Origin: Pseudomonas phenolilytica
GTDB taxonomy: Bacteria; Pseudomonadota; Gammaproteobacteria; Pseudomonadales; Pseudomonadaceae
DNA length: 64,000 nucleotides
Direction: 5' to 3'
Assembly (NCBI RefSeq): GCF_021432765.1
Contig: NZ_CP058908.1
Span: 3,186,001-3,250,000, forward strand
The notes under the pieces were generated by a model, which searched no databases, was not told where the DNA came from, and saw nothing but the letters and a program-made list of their open reading frames with translations. Within the stretch, counting starts at the first letter, position 1, and each line of letters opens with the position of its first letter. The position numbers and the translations under genes were made by a program. Below are positions 19,085-31,074 of the stretch, in pieces.

Positions 19085-20068
19085 TCAGTTCATCAGGTAG
19101 GCAAGTTTGCGGGACAGCAGGTCGAGCGAATCCTCGGTGAACAGCAGCAGCAGGTCGAAATGGATGTCGTGGCCTTCGAGGCTGTAGCTGATTTCCACCG
19201 CCAGGGTGCGCTTCCAGCGCAAGCGATTCAGACGAATCAGCTCCTCGATCGGCGCGTGCTGGCCCAGCACCTGCGGATGCCCCTGGGAGAAGGCGACATC
19301 GATCTGGTCGGCGATACCGCTGAGGCAGGCGCTGATCAGCAGGCTCGACAGGTCCAGCAGCATCTCGATTTCGTGATGATCCTGCCGACGCAGCAAACGC
19401 GCCATGTCGGCGACTTCCGAATCGTGGAACAGCAGCAGCGCCTCGCCCGCGATGCCGCCGCCGATGTAGCCCTGGCAAACAGCGGTGAGTCTGTCGCCAC
19501 GCGCGGCATCGGCCAGCGCCATATGCAGCTCGCTCACTTCGAGAAGGTTGACGTTGGGAATCGGCAACTGGATGAACACACCCAGCACCCGCGCCAACAA
19601 GGCCGCTGCGCGCCCCATCGCGATATTCACGACCTCGCGCAGGGCATCGCGAAAATCGATGGTTTCACCGTCTGCACGCGTCGCCAGCGCCGTCTGCTCG
19701 TTCAGCAGACCGAGGCTTGCCAGCGTTTGATAGAGGTGCAGCGGTTCGGCCGGCTTGCGGATGAATGCCAGCGCCCCCAACTCGAGTACCCGCCGCACGG
19801 CTTCATCCTGAACATCCGCCGACACCACGATTGCCTTGCACGTCAGCTGCTCGCGCCGCAGGGCCGCAAGTACCTGATAGCCATCCATGCCAGGCATGGT
19901 GAGGTCGAGTATCAGCACATCGATGCCGCCCTGGCGAATACGCTCCAGCGCCGCGCCGCCCGTTTCAACCTGCGTCACGGCAACCGGCCAACCTGCCGGC
20001 AGCGCACGCAGAAGCTGCTTGCGCGCCAGGTTGGAGTCGTCGCAGATCAAAAGGGAGGTTGTATGCAT
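19085..20068 (-). CDS. Response regulator with CheC-like phosphatase domain
   Basis: A 327-residue, two-domain protein. The N-terminal receiver (1-120) has the acidic pair DD (10-11), the phospho-acceptor D55 in LILDLTMPGMDG and the IRKP lysine. The C-terminal half (about 135-327) resembles CheC/FliY/CheX proteins, with a helix carrying REVVNIAMGRAAALLA and a second pseudo-repeat with LDLSSLLISACLSGIADQ. CheC-type proteins dephosphorylate CheY-P, so this may be a self-controlled or partner-directed phosphatase regulating the diguanylate cyclase encoded next to it. An alternative start at 20080 would add four residues; neither has a clear SD. Confidence 0.85.
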   Translation of the reverse strand: MHTTSLLICDDSNLARKQLLRALPAGWPVAVTQVETGGAALERIRQGGIDVLILDLTMPGMDGYQVLAALRREQLTCKAIVVSADVQDEAVRRVLELGALAFIRKPAEPLHLYQTLASLGLLNEQTALATRADGETIDFRDALREVVNIAMGRAAALLARVLGVFIQLPIPNVNLLEVSELHMALADAARGDRLTAVCQGYIGGGIAGEALLLFHDSEVADMARLLRRQDHHEIEMLLDLSSLLISACLSGIADQIDVAFSQGHPQVLGQHAPIEELIRLNRLRWKRTLAVEISYSLEGHDIHFDLLLLFTEDSLDLLSRKLAYLMN

Positions 20069-20222
20069 GCGCGCGAGCATTCCGTGCCGATGGAATCGGA
20101 AGCCGCCAGCTTATATCAACCGTGAGATGCGTTGGTGGCCATTTGGCATCATCCGACAAAATGGCACTTTCGAGCGACAGCCGTGACGCGAATACCGCGC
20201 CACAGCGTTGGGAAGGGGCAAC

Positions 20223-20807
20223 TCAGTAGTAGGCGTTGTCGCGATTGCTGTGGTCGGTCACGTCGCGCACACCTTTGAGTTCCGGGATGCGCGCCAGCAG
20301 CGTCTTCTCGATGCCTTCCTTGAGGGTGACATCCGCCTGCCCGCAACCCTGGCAACCGCCGCCGAACTGCAACACGGCAATGCCCTCGTCGACTACATCG
20401 ATCAGGGTGACCTGGCCACCGTGGCTAGCCAGCCCAGGGTTGATTTCGGTCTGCAGGTAATAGTTGATGCGCTCGTTCAGTGGGCTGTCTTCGTTGACCA
20501 TCGGCACCTTGGCGTTCGGCGCCTTGATGGTCAGTTGCCCGCCCATGCGGTCGGTCGCGTAGTCGACCAGCGCATCCTCCAGGAACGGTTCGCTGGTGCC
20601 ATCGATCCAGGCAGTGAAGCTCTTCAGCGCCAGGGCGATGTCGTCCGGCTTTTCCTCGCCCGGCTTGCAGTAGGCGATGCAGGTTTCCGCATAAGGGGTA
20701 CCCGGCTGGGTGATGAAGATACGAATGCCGATGCCGGTGGTGTTCTGCTTTTCGAGCAGATCGGCCAGATAGTCGTGTGCAGCTTCGGTGATGGTGATCG
20801 CGCTCAT
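20223..20807 (-). CDS. nfuA: Fe-S biogenesis protein NfuA
   Basis: NfuA carries 4Fe-4S clusters to client enzymes, especially under oxidative stress or iron limitation. The 194 residues consist of an N-terminal degenerate A-type scaffold domain (1-95) and a C-terminal Nfu domain with the cluster-binding C152-x-x-C155 in [14 protein letters not shown]. Length and architecture match the proteobacterial protein. AGGAG lies upstream of the ATG at 20807. It stands alone between the signalling pair and cti. Confidence 0.96.
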   Translation of the reverse strand: MSAITITEAAHDYLADLLEKQNTTGIGIRIFITQPGTPYAETCIAYCKPGEEKPDDIALALKSFTAWIDGTSEPFLEDALVDYATDRMGGQLTIKAPNAKVPMVNEDSPLNERINYYLQTEINPGLASHGGQVTLIDVVDEGIAVLQFGGGCQGCGQADVTLKEGIEKTLLARIPELKGVRDVTDHSNRDNAYY

Positions 20808-20896
20808 GGCAACTCCTCGCAGATATGCGCCGCAGTGTACGCCAAGGCGGGCCGCGGATAAAGTCCTAGTAATTTAGTCAAGTACATCCACCCACT

Positions 20897-23176
20897 TTAC
20901 AGGTTCTGATAACGATTCATGTCGAGCACACCCGCTTCCAGCGGATCGGTTTCTTCCAGATAGCGCGACAGGTCGTTGAAGTAGAACCAGAACTGCGGGT
21001 GGCTGCGGCGGATACCCCAGCGTTCGACGATACGCTCGAAATCGGCGCCGTCGCGGACCCGCTCCAACGCCGCGACGAATGTCGTCACCTCGCGGGCATC
21101 GAGGTTGAACAGGAAGTTCGGGTAACTGCTGAGTATTCCCGGGTAGACCGTCAGGGTGTCCCGACGCGGCTGGTAGCGCCAGTCTTCGCCGAACATGAAG
21201 GCAACATTGCTGTGCGCGCGGTTGCGCAACAGGCTGTACAGCTCGCGCTGGCCGGAGCCGTACTCAATGCGCAGCAATGTCGCCTCCGGTAACTGGCCGA
21301 CGACTGGCAAGCCGGCAGCCATGCGGTTGCTCAGGCGACTGAGCGCTTGCTCGGCCTGCTGCAGCGGCAGCGGCTGGTCGGCGCGATAGCAATGTGTGCC
21401 CAGGCAACGATTGAGCGGATCGGGTGCCGCATTGATCGGTGCCAGGCGTGTCAGTAACTGGCGGGCCAGCGTCTGCTTCGGATCGCCCGGCTCGAGCATG
21501 AGCTTCGATGGAGTCTGTGTATCCAGCGAGGTGTAGGCCAGCAGCAGCTTCAGTTGACCGCCTTGTTCGTACCAGCTGTCCAGAATCGACTGGCGCGACT
21601 TCGCCGGCAGCAGGCGCAGGAAGTTCAACTCGGCACCGTTGCGAATCAGGTCGAAGTACAAGCGTGTCTGTCCTTGGTGGGACACGTTGCCGAACACGTC
21701 GAAGTTCACCACCAGCTGATAATAGGTGCGCTCAAGCAGCGGATAGTCCATCCACCACAGGGTCTGCGGCACCGCACCGATCAGGCCTTTGCGCACCGAG
21801 GCGCTGTCATGCTGACGGAAGATCGACAGCAGCGCGTTGTCGTTGCCCGTCCAGATATGCGCCCACTCGGCCGGCTGCTCGGCATAAGCCTGCATGCGCA
21901 ACTTCTCGTAGCGGTTGCGCTTGGGCTGGTAGCGCTTCCAGAACCCCAGCAGCTCGCCAAGCTCGTCGAACTGCCCGGGCATCGCCAGCAGCGGCGTGGC
22001 CTTGTCGCGGTAGTCGGCATCGGTGAGATAGAGGTCGTGCTGCGGGTCCTGGAACAGCACCCAGAAGTTGTCGCGAATCACGTCGGTGGCGATCTGCCCG
22101 CGACACACCGGACCGCGAATGAAGGTGCGCACGAAATACTCGGCGTTATCCAGCATGAACTGGTAGCGCGCCTGCGGTGGAATCGCCTCGAAGGTCAGGA
22201 AGGGGTTGGCGCGATGTCCCGCGCCGTAGCCCGGTATCGGCCCGGCCTGCCAGTCAGTGCCGAAGAACAGCTGGCGAACCCGCGCCAGCCGCGCCTCGCT
22301 CAGCGGATAGGTGATGTGCGTCTTGTGCACGATCACATCGCCGATCGGCCGCAAGCGGTAGTAAAACGCGGTGCCCGGATCACCGTTGGGCCGTCGCGTG
22401 GCAATCGGATCGACCGGCGCACCACCGGGAGTGCGCGAGCGCACCAGCTGATAGAAGCGCCCGCCCTCACCCTCACCCTCGAAGTACAGATGGGCGAGGA
22501 ACAGGTGTTCGTAAAGCCAGCGACTGACCAGTTGCTCCCGCGCTCCGGGGGCGTTCAGCAGCTCTTCCCACTGGCGGATCTGCCGCTGCTCGCCCGCGCT
22601 CGGCTGCAGGTTGGCCAGCTCGACCGGCGCACCTTGTTCGAGCCAGCGCTGCAGGGTCGCGTATTCGCCATCCGTAAGACCAGTCACCGCGAATGGCATG
22701 CCGCCGTGAGCGCTCTTGGCGGCGTAGGCGGCAAACTCCTCCGGCAGCGCACAGCTGTTCTTGCGGCCGATGCCAATATCCAGATCGGCCGGCAATTTGG
22801 CGTTCGGCTCCAGCGGCTGACTGCGCCCCAGCTCCAGCATGCGCGCCATCAACGCGGCCTGGCCGTCCGCCGCACTGAGTACGGAATGGAAGCCCTTGCG
22901 CCGCCAACCCGCTTCGTCATGCGCATCGAGAAACAGCCGCGTCGTCTCCTGGGCCCTGACTCGCGTGCCGTCGTAGACCGGCTGTTTGGAGAAACCGCGC
23001 TGCGCGCCATCGCCGCTGCCCAGGTTCAGCTGGCACGGAGAGTCGTAACAGGCATGGCAGGCAACGCACTTGGCGGTGAAGATCGGCTGAATGTCACGCT
23101 GATAAGACGGCGCTTGCGCCTGTGCCGCGGCACCGTACAAAACGACCAGCAAGCCGGGCAGGAGTCGAGCAAACAT
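20897..23176 (-). CDS. cti: Fatty acid cis/trans isomerase
   Basis: Cti converts cis- to trans-unsaturated fatty acids in membrane phospholipids without energy input, stiffening the membrane during solvent, heat or heavy-metal stress. The 759-residue protein begins with a signal peptide ending near AAAQAQA, fitting its periplasmic location. A c-type haem motif CVACH follows at residues 37-41, known to be needed for activity. Cti is characteristic of Pseudomonas and Vibrio. The gene is monocistronic, reading toward nfuA, and divergent from metH. Confidence 0.94.
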   Translation of the reverse strand: MFARLLPGLLVVLYGAAAQAQAPSYQRDIQPIFTAKCVACHACYDSPCQLNLGSGDGAQRGFSKQPVYDGTRVRAQETTRLFLDAHDEAGWRRKGFHSVLSAADGQAALMARMLELGRSQPLEPNAKLPADLDIGIGRKNSCALPEEFAAYAAKSAHGGMPFAVTGLTDGEYATLQRWLEQGAPVELANLQPSAGEQRQIRQWEELLNAPGAREQLVSRWLYEHLFLAHLYFEGEGEGGRFYQLVRSRTPGGAPVDPIATRRPNGDPGTAFYYRLRPIGDVIVHKTHITYPLSEARLARVRQLFFGTDWQAGPIPGYGAGHRANPFLTFEAIPPQARYQFMLDNAEYFVRTFIRGPVCRGQIATDVIRDNFWVLFQDPQHDLYLTDADYRDKATPLLAMPGQFDELGELLGFWKRYQPKRNRYEKLRMQAYAEQPAEWAHIWTGNDNALLSIFRQHDSASVRKGLIGAVPQTLWWMDYPLLERTYYQLVVNFDVFGNVSHQGQTRLYFDLIRNGAELNFLRLLPAKSRQSILDSWYEQGGQLKLLLAYTSLDTQTPSKLMLEPGDPKQTLARQLLTRLAPINAAPDPLNRCLGTHCYRADQPLPLQQAEQALSRLSNRMAAGLPVVGQLPEATLLRIEYGSGQRELYSLLRNRAHSNVAFMFGEDWRYQPRRDTLTVYPGILSSYPNFLFNLDAREVTTFVAALERVRDGADFERIVERWGIRRSHPQFWFYFNDLSRYLEETDPLEAGVLDMNRYQNL

Positions 23177-23247
23177 GACGAACCAACCTGAAGAAGAGCC
23201 GGCATTCTAAACAGCGGCCTGCTGGACGGCTAACCCAAACGGCAAGC

Positions 23248-23260
23248 TGAATAAATTTCA
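23248..23260. promoter_or_regulatory. MetR-type operator upstream of metH
   Basis: TGAATAAATTTCA is a perfect TGAA-N5-TTCA palindrome with A at the centre, matching the MetR consensus known from enterobacteria. It lies about 82 bases before the metH ATG. A possible -10 (TATCAT, 23299-23304) puts it near position -57, suited to activation. This is inference from a short motif. Confidence 0.55.
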
Positions 23261-23341
23261 TGAAAAAGGCGACATGATCAAAAAGAATGCAGCTTTGCTA
23301 TCATTGTCGGCTTCCGTCACCCGCTCGTTCAGGTAGTCCCC

Positions 23342-27030
<3,689 letters not shown>

Positions 27031-27034
<4 letters not shown>

Positions 27035-27357
27035 GCGACGCCATGACCCGCTACCTGCTCGACGAACTCGAGCAGGCCGACATGCTGGAAATCGACGGCC
27101 TGCACGCCTTCGATTTCACCCTCGACGAGACGCTGCTCGACCAGGCGGACGCCGCCGCCGAAGCCGGACAGCCGTTCGCCAGCGATGACACTGTGGTCAG
27201 CATCGAGGCGCTTGACGGCCGCGACCGCAAGCGCTGGCGCTTCAGCTACAACAGCGTGATGGAAGCCGCATACCAGGCCGAGGACGATAGCTGGCAGCTC
27301 GGCCCGCATCGCCTGAAATGCATGGGCGCCGTCCAGGCCAGCAGCGAAGACGAATAA
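27031..27357 (+). CDS. Small acidic hypothetical protein coupled to metH
   Basis: A 108-residue, strongly acidic protein (begins [17 protein letters not shown], ends ASSEDE), soluble, with a W-rich beta-like second half ([26 protein letters not shown]). Its ATG overlaps the metH stop (ATGA), so it is translated from the metH message. I recall short Pseudomonas proteins of this type annotated only as DUF5629, but that is unverified and gives no function. It converges on the DMT transporter gene with only 12 bases between the stops. Confidence 0.8.
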
Positions 27358-27369
27358 TGGCGCGCGCGA

Positions 27370-28323
27370 TCATTCGCGTCGCAGCAGCAAGGCGATGGCC
27401 AGCACGACCAGCAGGCTGCCTGGCAACCAGTGCCAGCCGATGCGCGCGGGCTGGTCGTAGAACAGCAGCAGCATCGACACGAATGGCACCAGATAGCTGT
27501 ACGCCGTCACCGCGCCGGGCGTGAGCACGCTCGTCGCGCGCTGCTGCAGGAAGAAGGTCATGGCGCTGGAGAACACGCCCAGGTAGACCACCAACAGTAC
27601 GTCCAGCGGATTCATGTGCAACAACGCGGCCGGTTGCTCCCAGATCAGCCCCATCAACGCAATGAGCACGGCGCCGGCCAGCAAACTCCAGAAAGTACGC
27701 AGGCCCGCCTGCGTCGGTAACACCCCACGGGCAAGGCCCCATTTGCTGAGCACCGGATACAGCGCCGAGGCGATACAACCGAGAAAGAACGCCAGCTCGC
27801 CCAGCCCCAGCTGCAGGCCCGCGAAGTTGCCGCCGTTCTCCGCCCAGGCCAACCCCAGTGCTCCGGTCGCCCCCAACGCCAGAATGGCGAGCAAGCGACC
27901 GGCCGGGCGTTCGACGCCGAGCGCGCGCCCCAGGCCATACGCCAGCAACGGGACGCTGACGAACAGCGTGGCCATCGACAGCGCGGTAACCCGGTGCGCG
28001 ACCCAGAACATGGTGCCGAAGAAGCCGGCCAGGCACAGCCCCATCAGCGCATAGAGCAGCCAGGTGCGGACGCCCGGCCGCCCGTCGCTCTGGCGCCAGG
28101 CCAGCGGCGCCAGCACCAGCGCAGCGATGACGAAACGCATGGCCGTCAGCAGCAACGGCGGCAGCCCTTCGCTGAGCAGCCCCACGGCGGGAAACGACAA
28201 ACCGACGAACAGTGCCCAGAGCAGCATGCCCAGGTGCGCAGTCGTCATTCGACCGACGCCACCCACGTCGGGCGTACGTTCGGTTCGCGATGACAGAAAA
28301 GACAAGCGGTGTCGCTGGCTCAC
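27370..28323 (-). CDS. EamA/DMT-family transporter
   Basis: A 317-residue inner-membrane protein with ten hydrophobic segments arranged as two EamA repeats. The second repeat includes LGVFSSAMTFFLQQRATSVLTPGAVTAYSYLVP, typical of the family. Such proteins export amino acids or metabolites; the substrate is not predictable. The start is taken as a GTG at 28323 because AGGAG lies six bases upstream. An ATG at 28248 starts just before the first membrane helix and is the alternative. A DUF1883 gene lies upstream on the same strand. Confidence 0.88.
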   Translation of the reverse strand: MSQRHRLSFLSSRTERTPDVGGVGRMTTAHLGMLLWALFVGLSFPAVGLLSEGLPPLLLTAMRFVIAALVLAPLAWRQSDGRPGVRTWLLYALMGLCLAGFFGTMFWVAHRVTALSMATLFVSVPLLAYGLGRALGVERPAGRLLAILALGATGALGLAWAENGGNFAGLQLGLGELAFFLGCIASALYPVLSKWGLARGVLPTQAGLRTFWSLLAGAVLIALMGLIWEQPAALLHMNPLDVLLVVYLGVFSSAMTFFLQQRATSVLTPGAVTAYSYLVPFVSMLLLFYDQPARIGWHWLPGSLLVVLAIALLLRRE

Positions 28324-28362
28324 GGATCGCTCCTGGATTCGTTGCCTGCGCGATGGCGGTCG

Positions 28363-28659
28363 CTAGCGCGAGGCGGACCGTCGAATGACCTTGATCGAAT
28401 AGGTAAGGTTCGGTTTGCGCGTCACGCTGATGGGCTTGCGCGTCACCGTATCGATGGTGATGTTCCAGAATCCCGAACGCGGCACGACGATCTTCGCCGG
28501 AAAGCGGTCGAAGGCGCCGCCATGATAAGTATGACGCCCGCCATTGCGGAAGCTGCGAAAGTTCGCATCGTTCATCAGGCGGATGTTGCAGGTCTGCGAG
28601 CACTGGATGACGACGATATCGTCCTCCTCGAGTTGCTCGCGCTGGTGTATGAACTTCAT
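28363..28659 (-). CDS. DUF1883 family protein
   Basis: A 98-residue soluble protein recognised as DUF1883 from its start MKFIHQREQLEEDDIVVI and the core GGRHTYHGGAFDRFPAKI and VVPRSGFWNITIDT. The fold is probably a small beta barrel; the function is unknown, though DUF1883 modules are sometimes fused to TIR domains elsewhere. The ATG at 28659 has GGAG seven bases upstream, so the extra 19 residues of the open frame are not used. It lies 39 bases upstream of the DMT transporter and is divergent from the MFS gene. Confidence 0.85.
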   Translation of the reverse strand: MKFIHQREQLEEDDIVVIQCSQTCNIRLMNDANFRSFRNGGRHTYHGGAFDRFPAKIVVPRSGFWNITIDTVTRKPISVTRKPNLTYSIKVIRRSASR

Positions 28660-28770
28660 CGACGGACTCCGCAGGTTACAGCCGGCAAAGCGAGACGATA
28701 GCATGCCGCCTCGCACCGGACGTTACCCGGCGCCCGCTCCGCTCACCGCCTCACGCAAGGACCGTCGCGC

Positions 28771-29919
28771 ATGTCCGCGCTGCTACCCACTGCCGACCTC
28801 ACCTCGCCGCTCGTGCGGCATGCTACGCGCTGCGGCTTCTTCATGGCCGGTTTCGGCCTGTCCGTCTGGGCGCCGCTGGTGCCGTACGTGCGGGCAAGAA
28901 TCGAGATGAGCGATGCGCTGTTCGGCCTGTTGCTGCTGAGCATTGGGCTCGGCTCGCTGAGCTGGATGCCGGTCTCGGGTCTGCTGGTGGCGCGCTGGGG
29001 CATCCGACCGGTGATTCTCTGCTGCGTCGCCCTGCTGGCCCTGGCGCTGGCCGGCATGGCGCTGGTCGATTCGATCTGGCTGCTGGCGCTGGCTCTGTTC
29101 TGCTTCGGTGGCAGCCTTGGCGTGCTGGATATCGTGCTCAACATCCAGTCGCTGCTGATCGAAGGCGCTCTGGGCCGACGCCTGATGTCCAACTTTCACG
29201 GCATGTTCAGTCTCGGCTCGATCAGCGGCGCGCTGGCGTTGACCGCCCTGCTCTCGCTTGGTCTGAGCGCCGAAGCCGGTTGCTTGCTGATGATCGCGCT
29301 GATCGTGGCGGCAAACCTCGCCGTTCTGCCTGGCTTCGTGCCCGACCGGGCGCCGGCTGGCGGCGGTGTCTTCGTGCGACCCAGCGGGCAAGTGTTGCTG
29401 GTCGGGTTGCTGTGCTTCGTGGTCTATCTGGCCGAAGGCGCCGTGCTCGACTGGAGCGCCCTGTTCCTGACCGCCGACAAGAACTTGGAAACCGCCAGGG
29501 GCGGCCTGGGCTACGCCAGTTTCGCGCTGATGGTGACCATCGGCCGCTTCGCTGGCGCACCGATCGTCAATAGCCTCGGTACCGCGCGAACCATCGCCTT
29601 GGGCGGCGTGCTCGCTGCGATGGGCATCGCACTGAGCATCTTCGCCGAGCACTGGGCGCTGGCGCTGGTGGGCTACGGGTTGTGCGGACTGGGTTGCGCC
29701 AATGTCTCACCGGTACTGATTTCCTCACTCAGCCGGCAGGACGCGATGCCGGTGCATATGGCGGTCACCGCCGCGACCACGGTGGGCTTCGCCGGGGTGC
29801 TGGCCGGTCCGGCGCTGATAGGCCTGGTCGCCCATTACAGCTCGCTCGCCGTCGCCTTCGGCATGCTCGCGCTGATGTTGCTGAGCATCGCCTTGGGCAG
29901 CCGGCGTTTCGCCGACTAA
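28771..29919 (+). CDS. Major facilitator superfamily transporter (YbjJ-like)
   Basis: A 382-residue membrane protein with about twelve hydrophobic segments. The loop after helix 2 (GLLVARWGIRPV) fits the MFS signature. The end matches the YbjJ/FucP-like group (MPVHMAVTAATTVGFAGVLAGPALIG). The substrate is unknown. AAGGA lies ten bases upstream of the ATG. It is transcribed in the same direction as the RlmN-like gene 43 bases downstream, which has its own -10-like element. Confidence 0.88.
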   Translation: MSALLPTADLTSPLVRHATRCGFFMAGFGLSVWAPLVPYVRARIEMSDALFGLLLLSIGLGSLSWMPVSGLLVARWGIRPVILCCVALLALALAGMALVDSIWLLALALFCFGGSLGVLDIVLNIQSLLIEGALGRRLMSNFHGMFSLGSISGALALTALLSLGLSAEAGCLLMIALIVAANLAVLPGFVPDRAPAGGGVFVRPSGQVLLVGLLCFVVYLAEGAVLDWSALFLTADKNLETARGGLGYASFALMVTIGRFAGAPIVNSLGTARTIALGGVLAAMGIALSIFAEHWALALVGYGLCGLGCANVSPVLISSLSRQDAMPVHMAVTAATTVGFAGVLAGPALIGLVAHYSSLAVAFGMLALMLLSIALGSRRFAD

Positions 29920-29947
29920 GCGCCTGCCCTTTCTGCGAGCGGCCCGC

Positions 29948-29953
29948 TAGAAT
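29948..29953 (+). promoter_or_regulatory. -10-like element just before the RlmN-like gene
   Basis: TAGAAT lies ten bases before the ATG at 29963, with only a poor -35 (TGCCCT, 29925-29930) 17 bases upstream. If used, the transcript would start almost at the initiation codon, and no SD is visible, so initiation could be near-leaderless. Confidence 0.35.
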
Positions 29954-29962
29954 GCGCGCCCC

Positions 29963-30997
29963 ATGCGTATCCATGATATCCATCAGTCGTTCGCCGCCGT
30001 CGGCGCCAAGCCCCGCCATATCGGGCGGATGACCCGTGCCTGGCTGCTCGGCCGCGACATTTCCATCGGCCGTCGCCAGCAGCAGGCGGAAGACTTCCTG
30101 CCGCTCAGCGTGCGCGAAGCCCTACCACAGCTGGCCATGGAGCTGGACAAGCTGGCGCGCCTGCGCTCCGAACACCCCGCCGCCGATGGCTCGGCGCGGC
30201 TGCTGGTGGAGCTGGCCGACGGACAGATGGTGGAAAGCGTGCTGCTACCGCGTGACGGCCTGTGCGTATCCAGCCAGGTCGGTTGCGCGGTGGGCTGCCT
30301 GTTCTGCATGACGGGCAAGAGCGGCCTGCTGCGCCAGCTGGGCAGTGCTGAAATCGTCGCCCAGGTTGCTCTCGCCCGCCGCTTTCGCCCGGTGAAGAAG
30401 GTCGTGTTCATGGGCATGGGCGAGCCGGCGCACAACCTCGACAACGTGCTCGAAGCCATCGACCTGCTCGGCACCGATGGCGGCATCGGGCACAAGAACC
30501 TGGTGTTTTCCACTGTCGGTGATCCGCGCGTGTTCGAGCGCCTGCCGCAGCAGCAGGTCAAGCCCGCGCTCGCCCTGTCGCTGCACTCGACCGATGCCGA
30601 GCTGCGTCAGGCGCTGCTGCCGCGCGCGCCACGCATCGACCCCGAGGAGCTGGTCGAACTCGGCGAAGCCTACGCGCGCCGCACCGGTTTTCCCATCCAG
30701 TACCAGTGGACGCTGCTCAAGGGCATCAATGACCATCAGGACGAGATGGACGGCATCCTGCGCCTGCTCAAGGGCAAATACGCCGTGATGAACCTGATCC
30801 CCTACAACAGCCTGGAAGACGATGCCTACCAGCGCCCCGACGGCGAACGCATCGTACAGATCGTGCGCTACCTGCACAGCCGCGGCGTGCTCACCAAGGT
30901 ACGCAACTCCGCAGGCCAGGACATCGACGGCGGCTGTGGCCAGCTGCGCGCGCGTGCCGAGCAGACGCTGGCGCGACGTCCGACGCGGACAAGCTGA
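29963..30997 (+). CDS. RlmN-like radical SAM enzyme (probable RNA methyltransferase)
   Basis: A 344-residue radical SAM protein of the RlmN/Cfr family. The cluster motif is C108-x3-C112-x2-C115 in VGCAVGCLFC. The two cysteines required for methylation of adenosine C2/C8 are kept: C101 in LCVSSQ, seven residues before the cluster, and C325 in GGCGQL. MGMGEPAHN and LHSTDAELRQALLPRAP also match. Pseudomonads usually have the true rlmN near hscA/ndk/ispG, so this is probably a second paralogue. Target RNA unknown. Confidence 0.85.
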   Translation: MRIHDIHQSFAAVGAKPRHIGRMTRAWLLGRDISIGRRQQQAEDFLPLSVREALPQLAMELDKLARLRSEHPAADGSARLLVELADGQMVESVLLPRDGLCVSSQVGCAVGCLFCMTGKSGLLRQLGSAEIVAQVALARRFRPVKKVVFMGMGEPAHNLDNVLEAIDLLGTDGGIGHKNLVFSTVGDPRVFERLPQQQVKPALALSLHSTDAELRQALLPRAPRIDPEELVELGEAYARRTGFPIQYQWTLLKGINDHQDEMDGILRLLKGKYAVMNLIPYNSLEDDAYQRPDGERIVQIVRYLHSRGVLTKVRNSAGQDIDGGCGQLRARAEQTLARRPTRTS

Positions 30998-31074
30998 ACG
31001 CCCGACAGCCCGCACTGTCCCAGCTAGAGCCGCTCGCCCCGAGCGAAGCACCGCCAGCCCGCAAGGAAGCCACC

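Noticed and set aside
23177..23341. Cobalamin or SAM riboswitch before metH
   Set aside because: The 165-base gap is too short for a cobalamin riboswitch with its promoter, and no B12-box or SAM-type core was seen.
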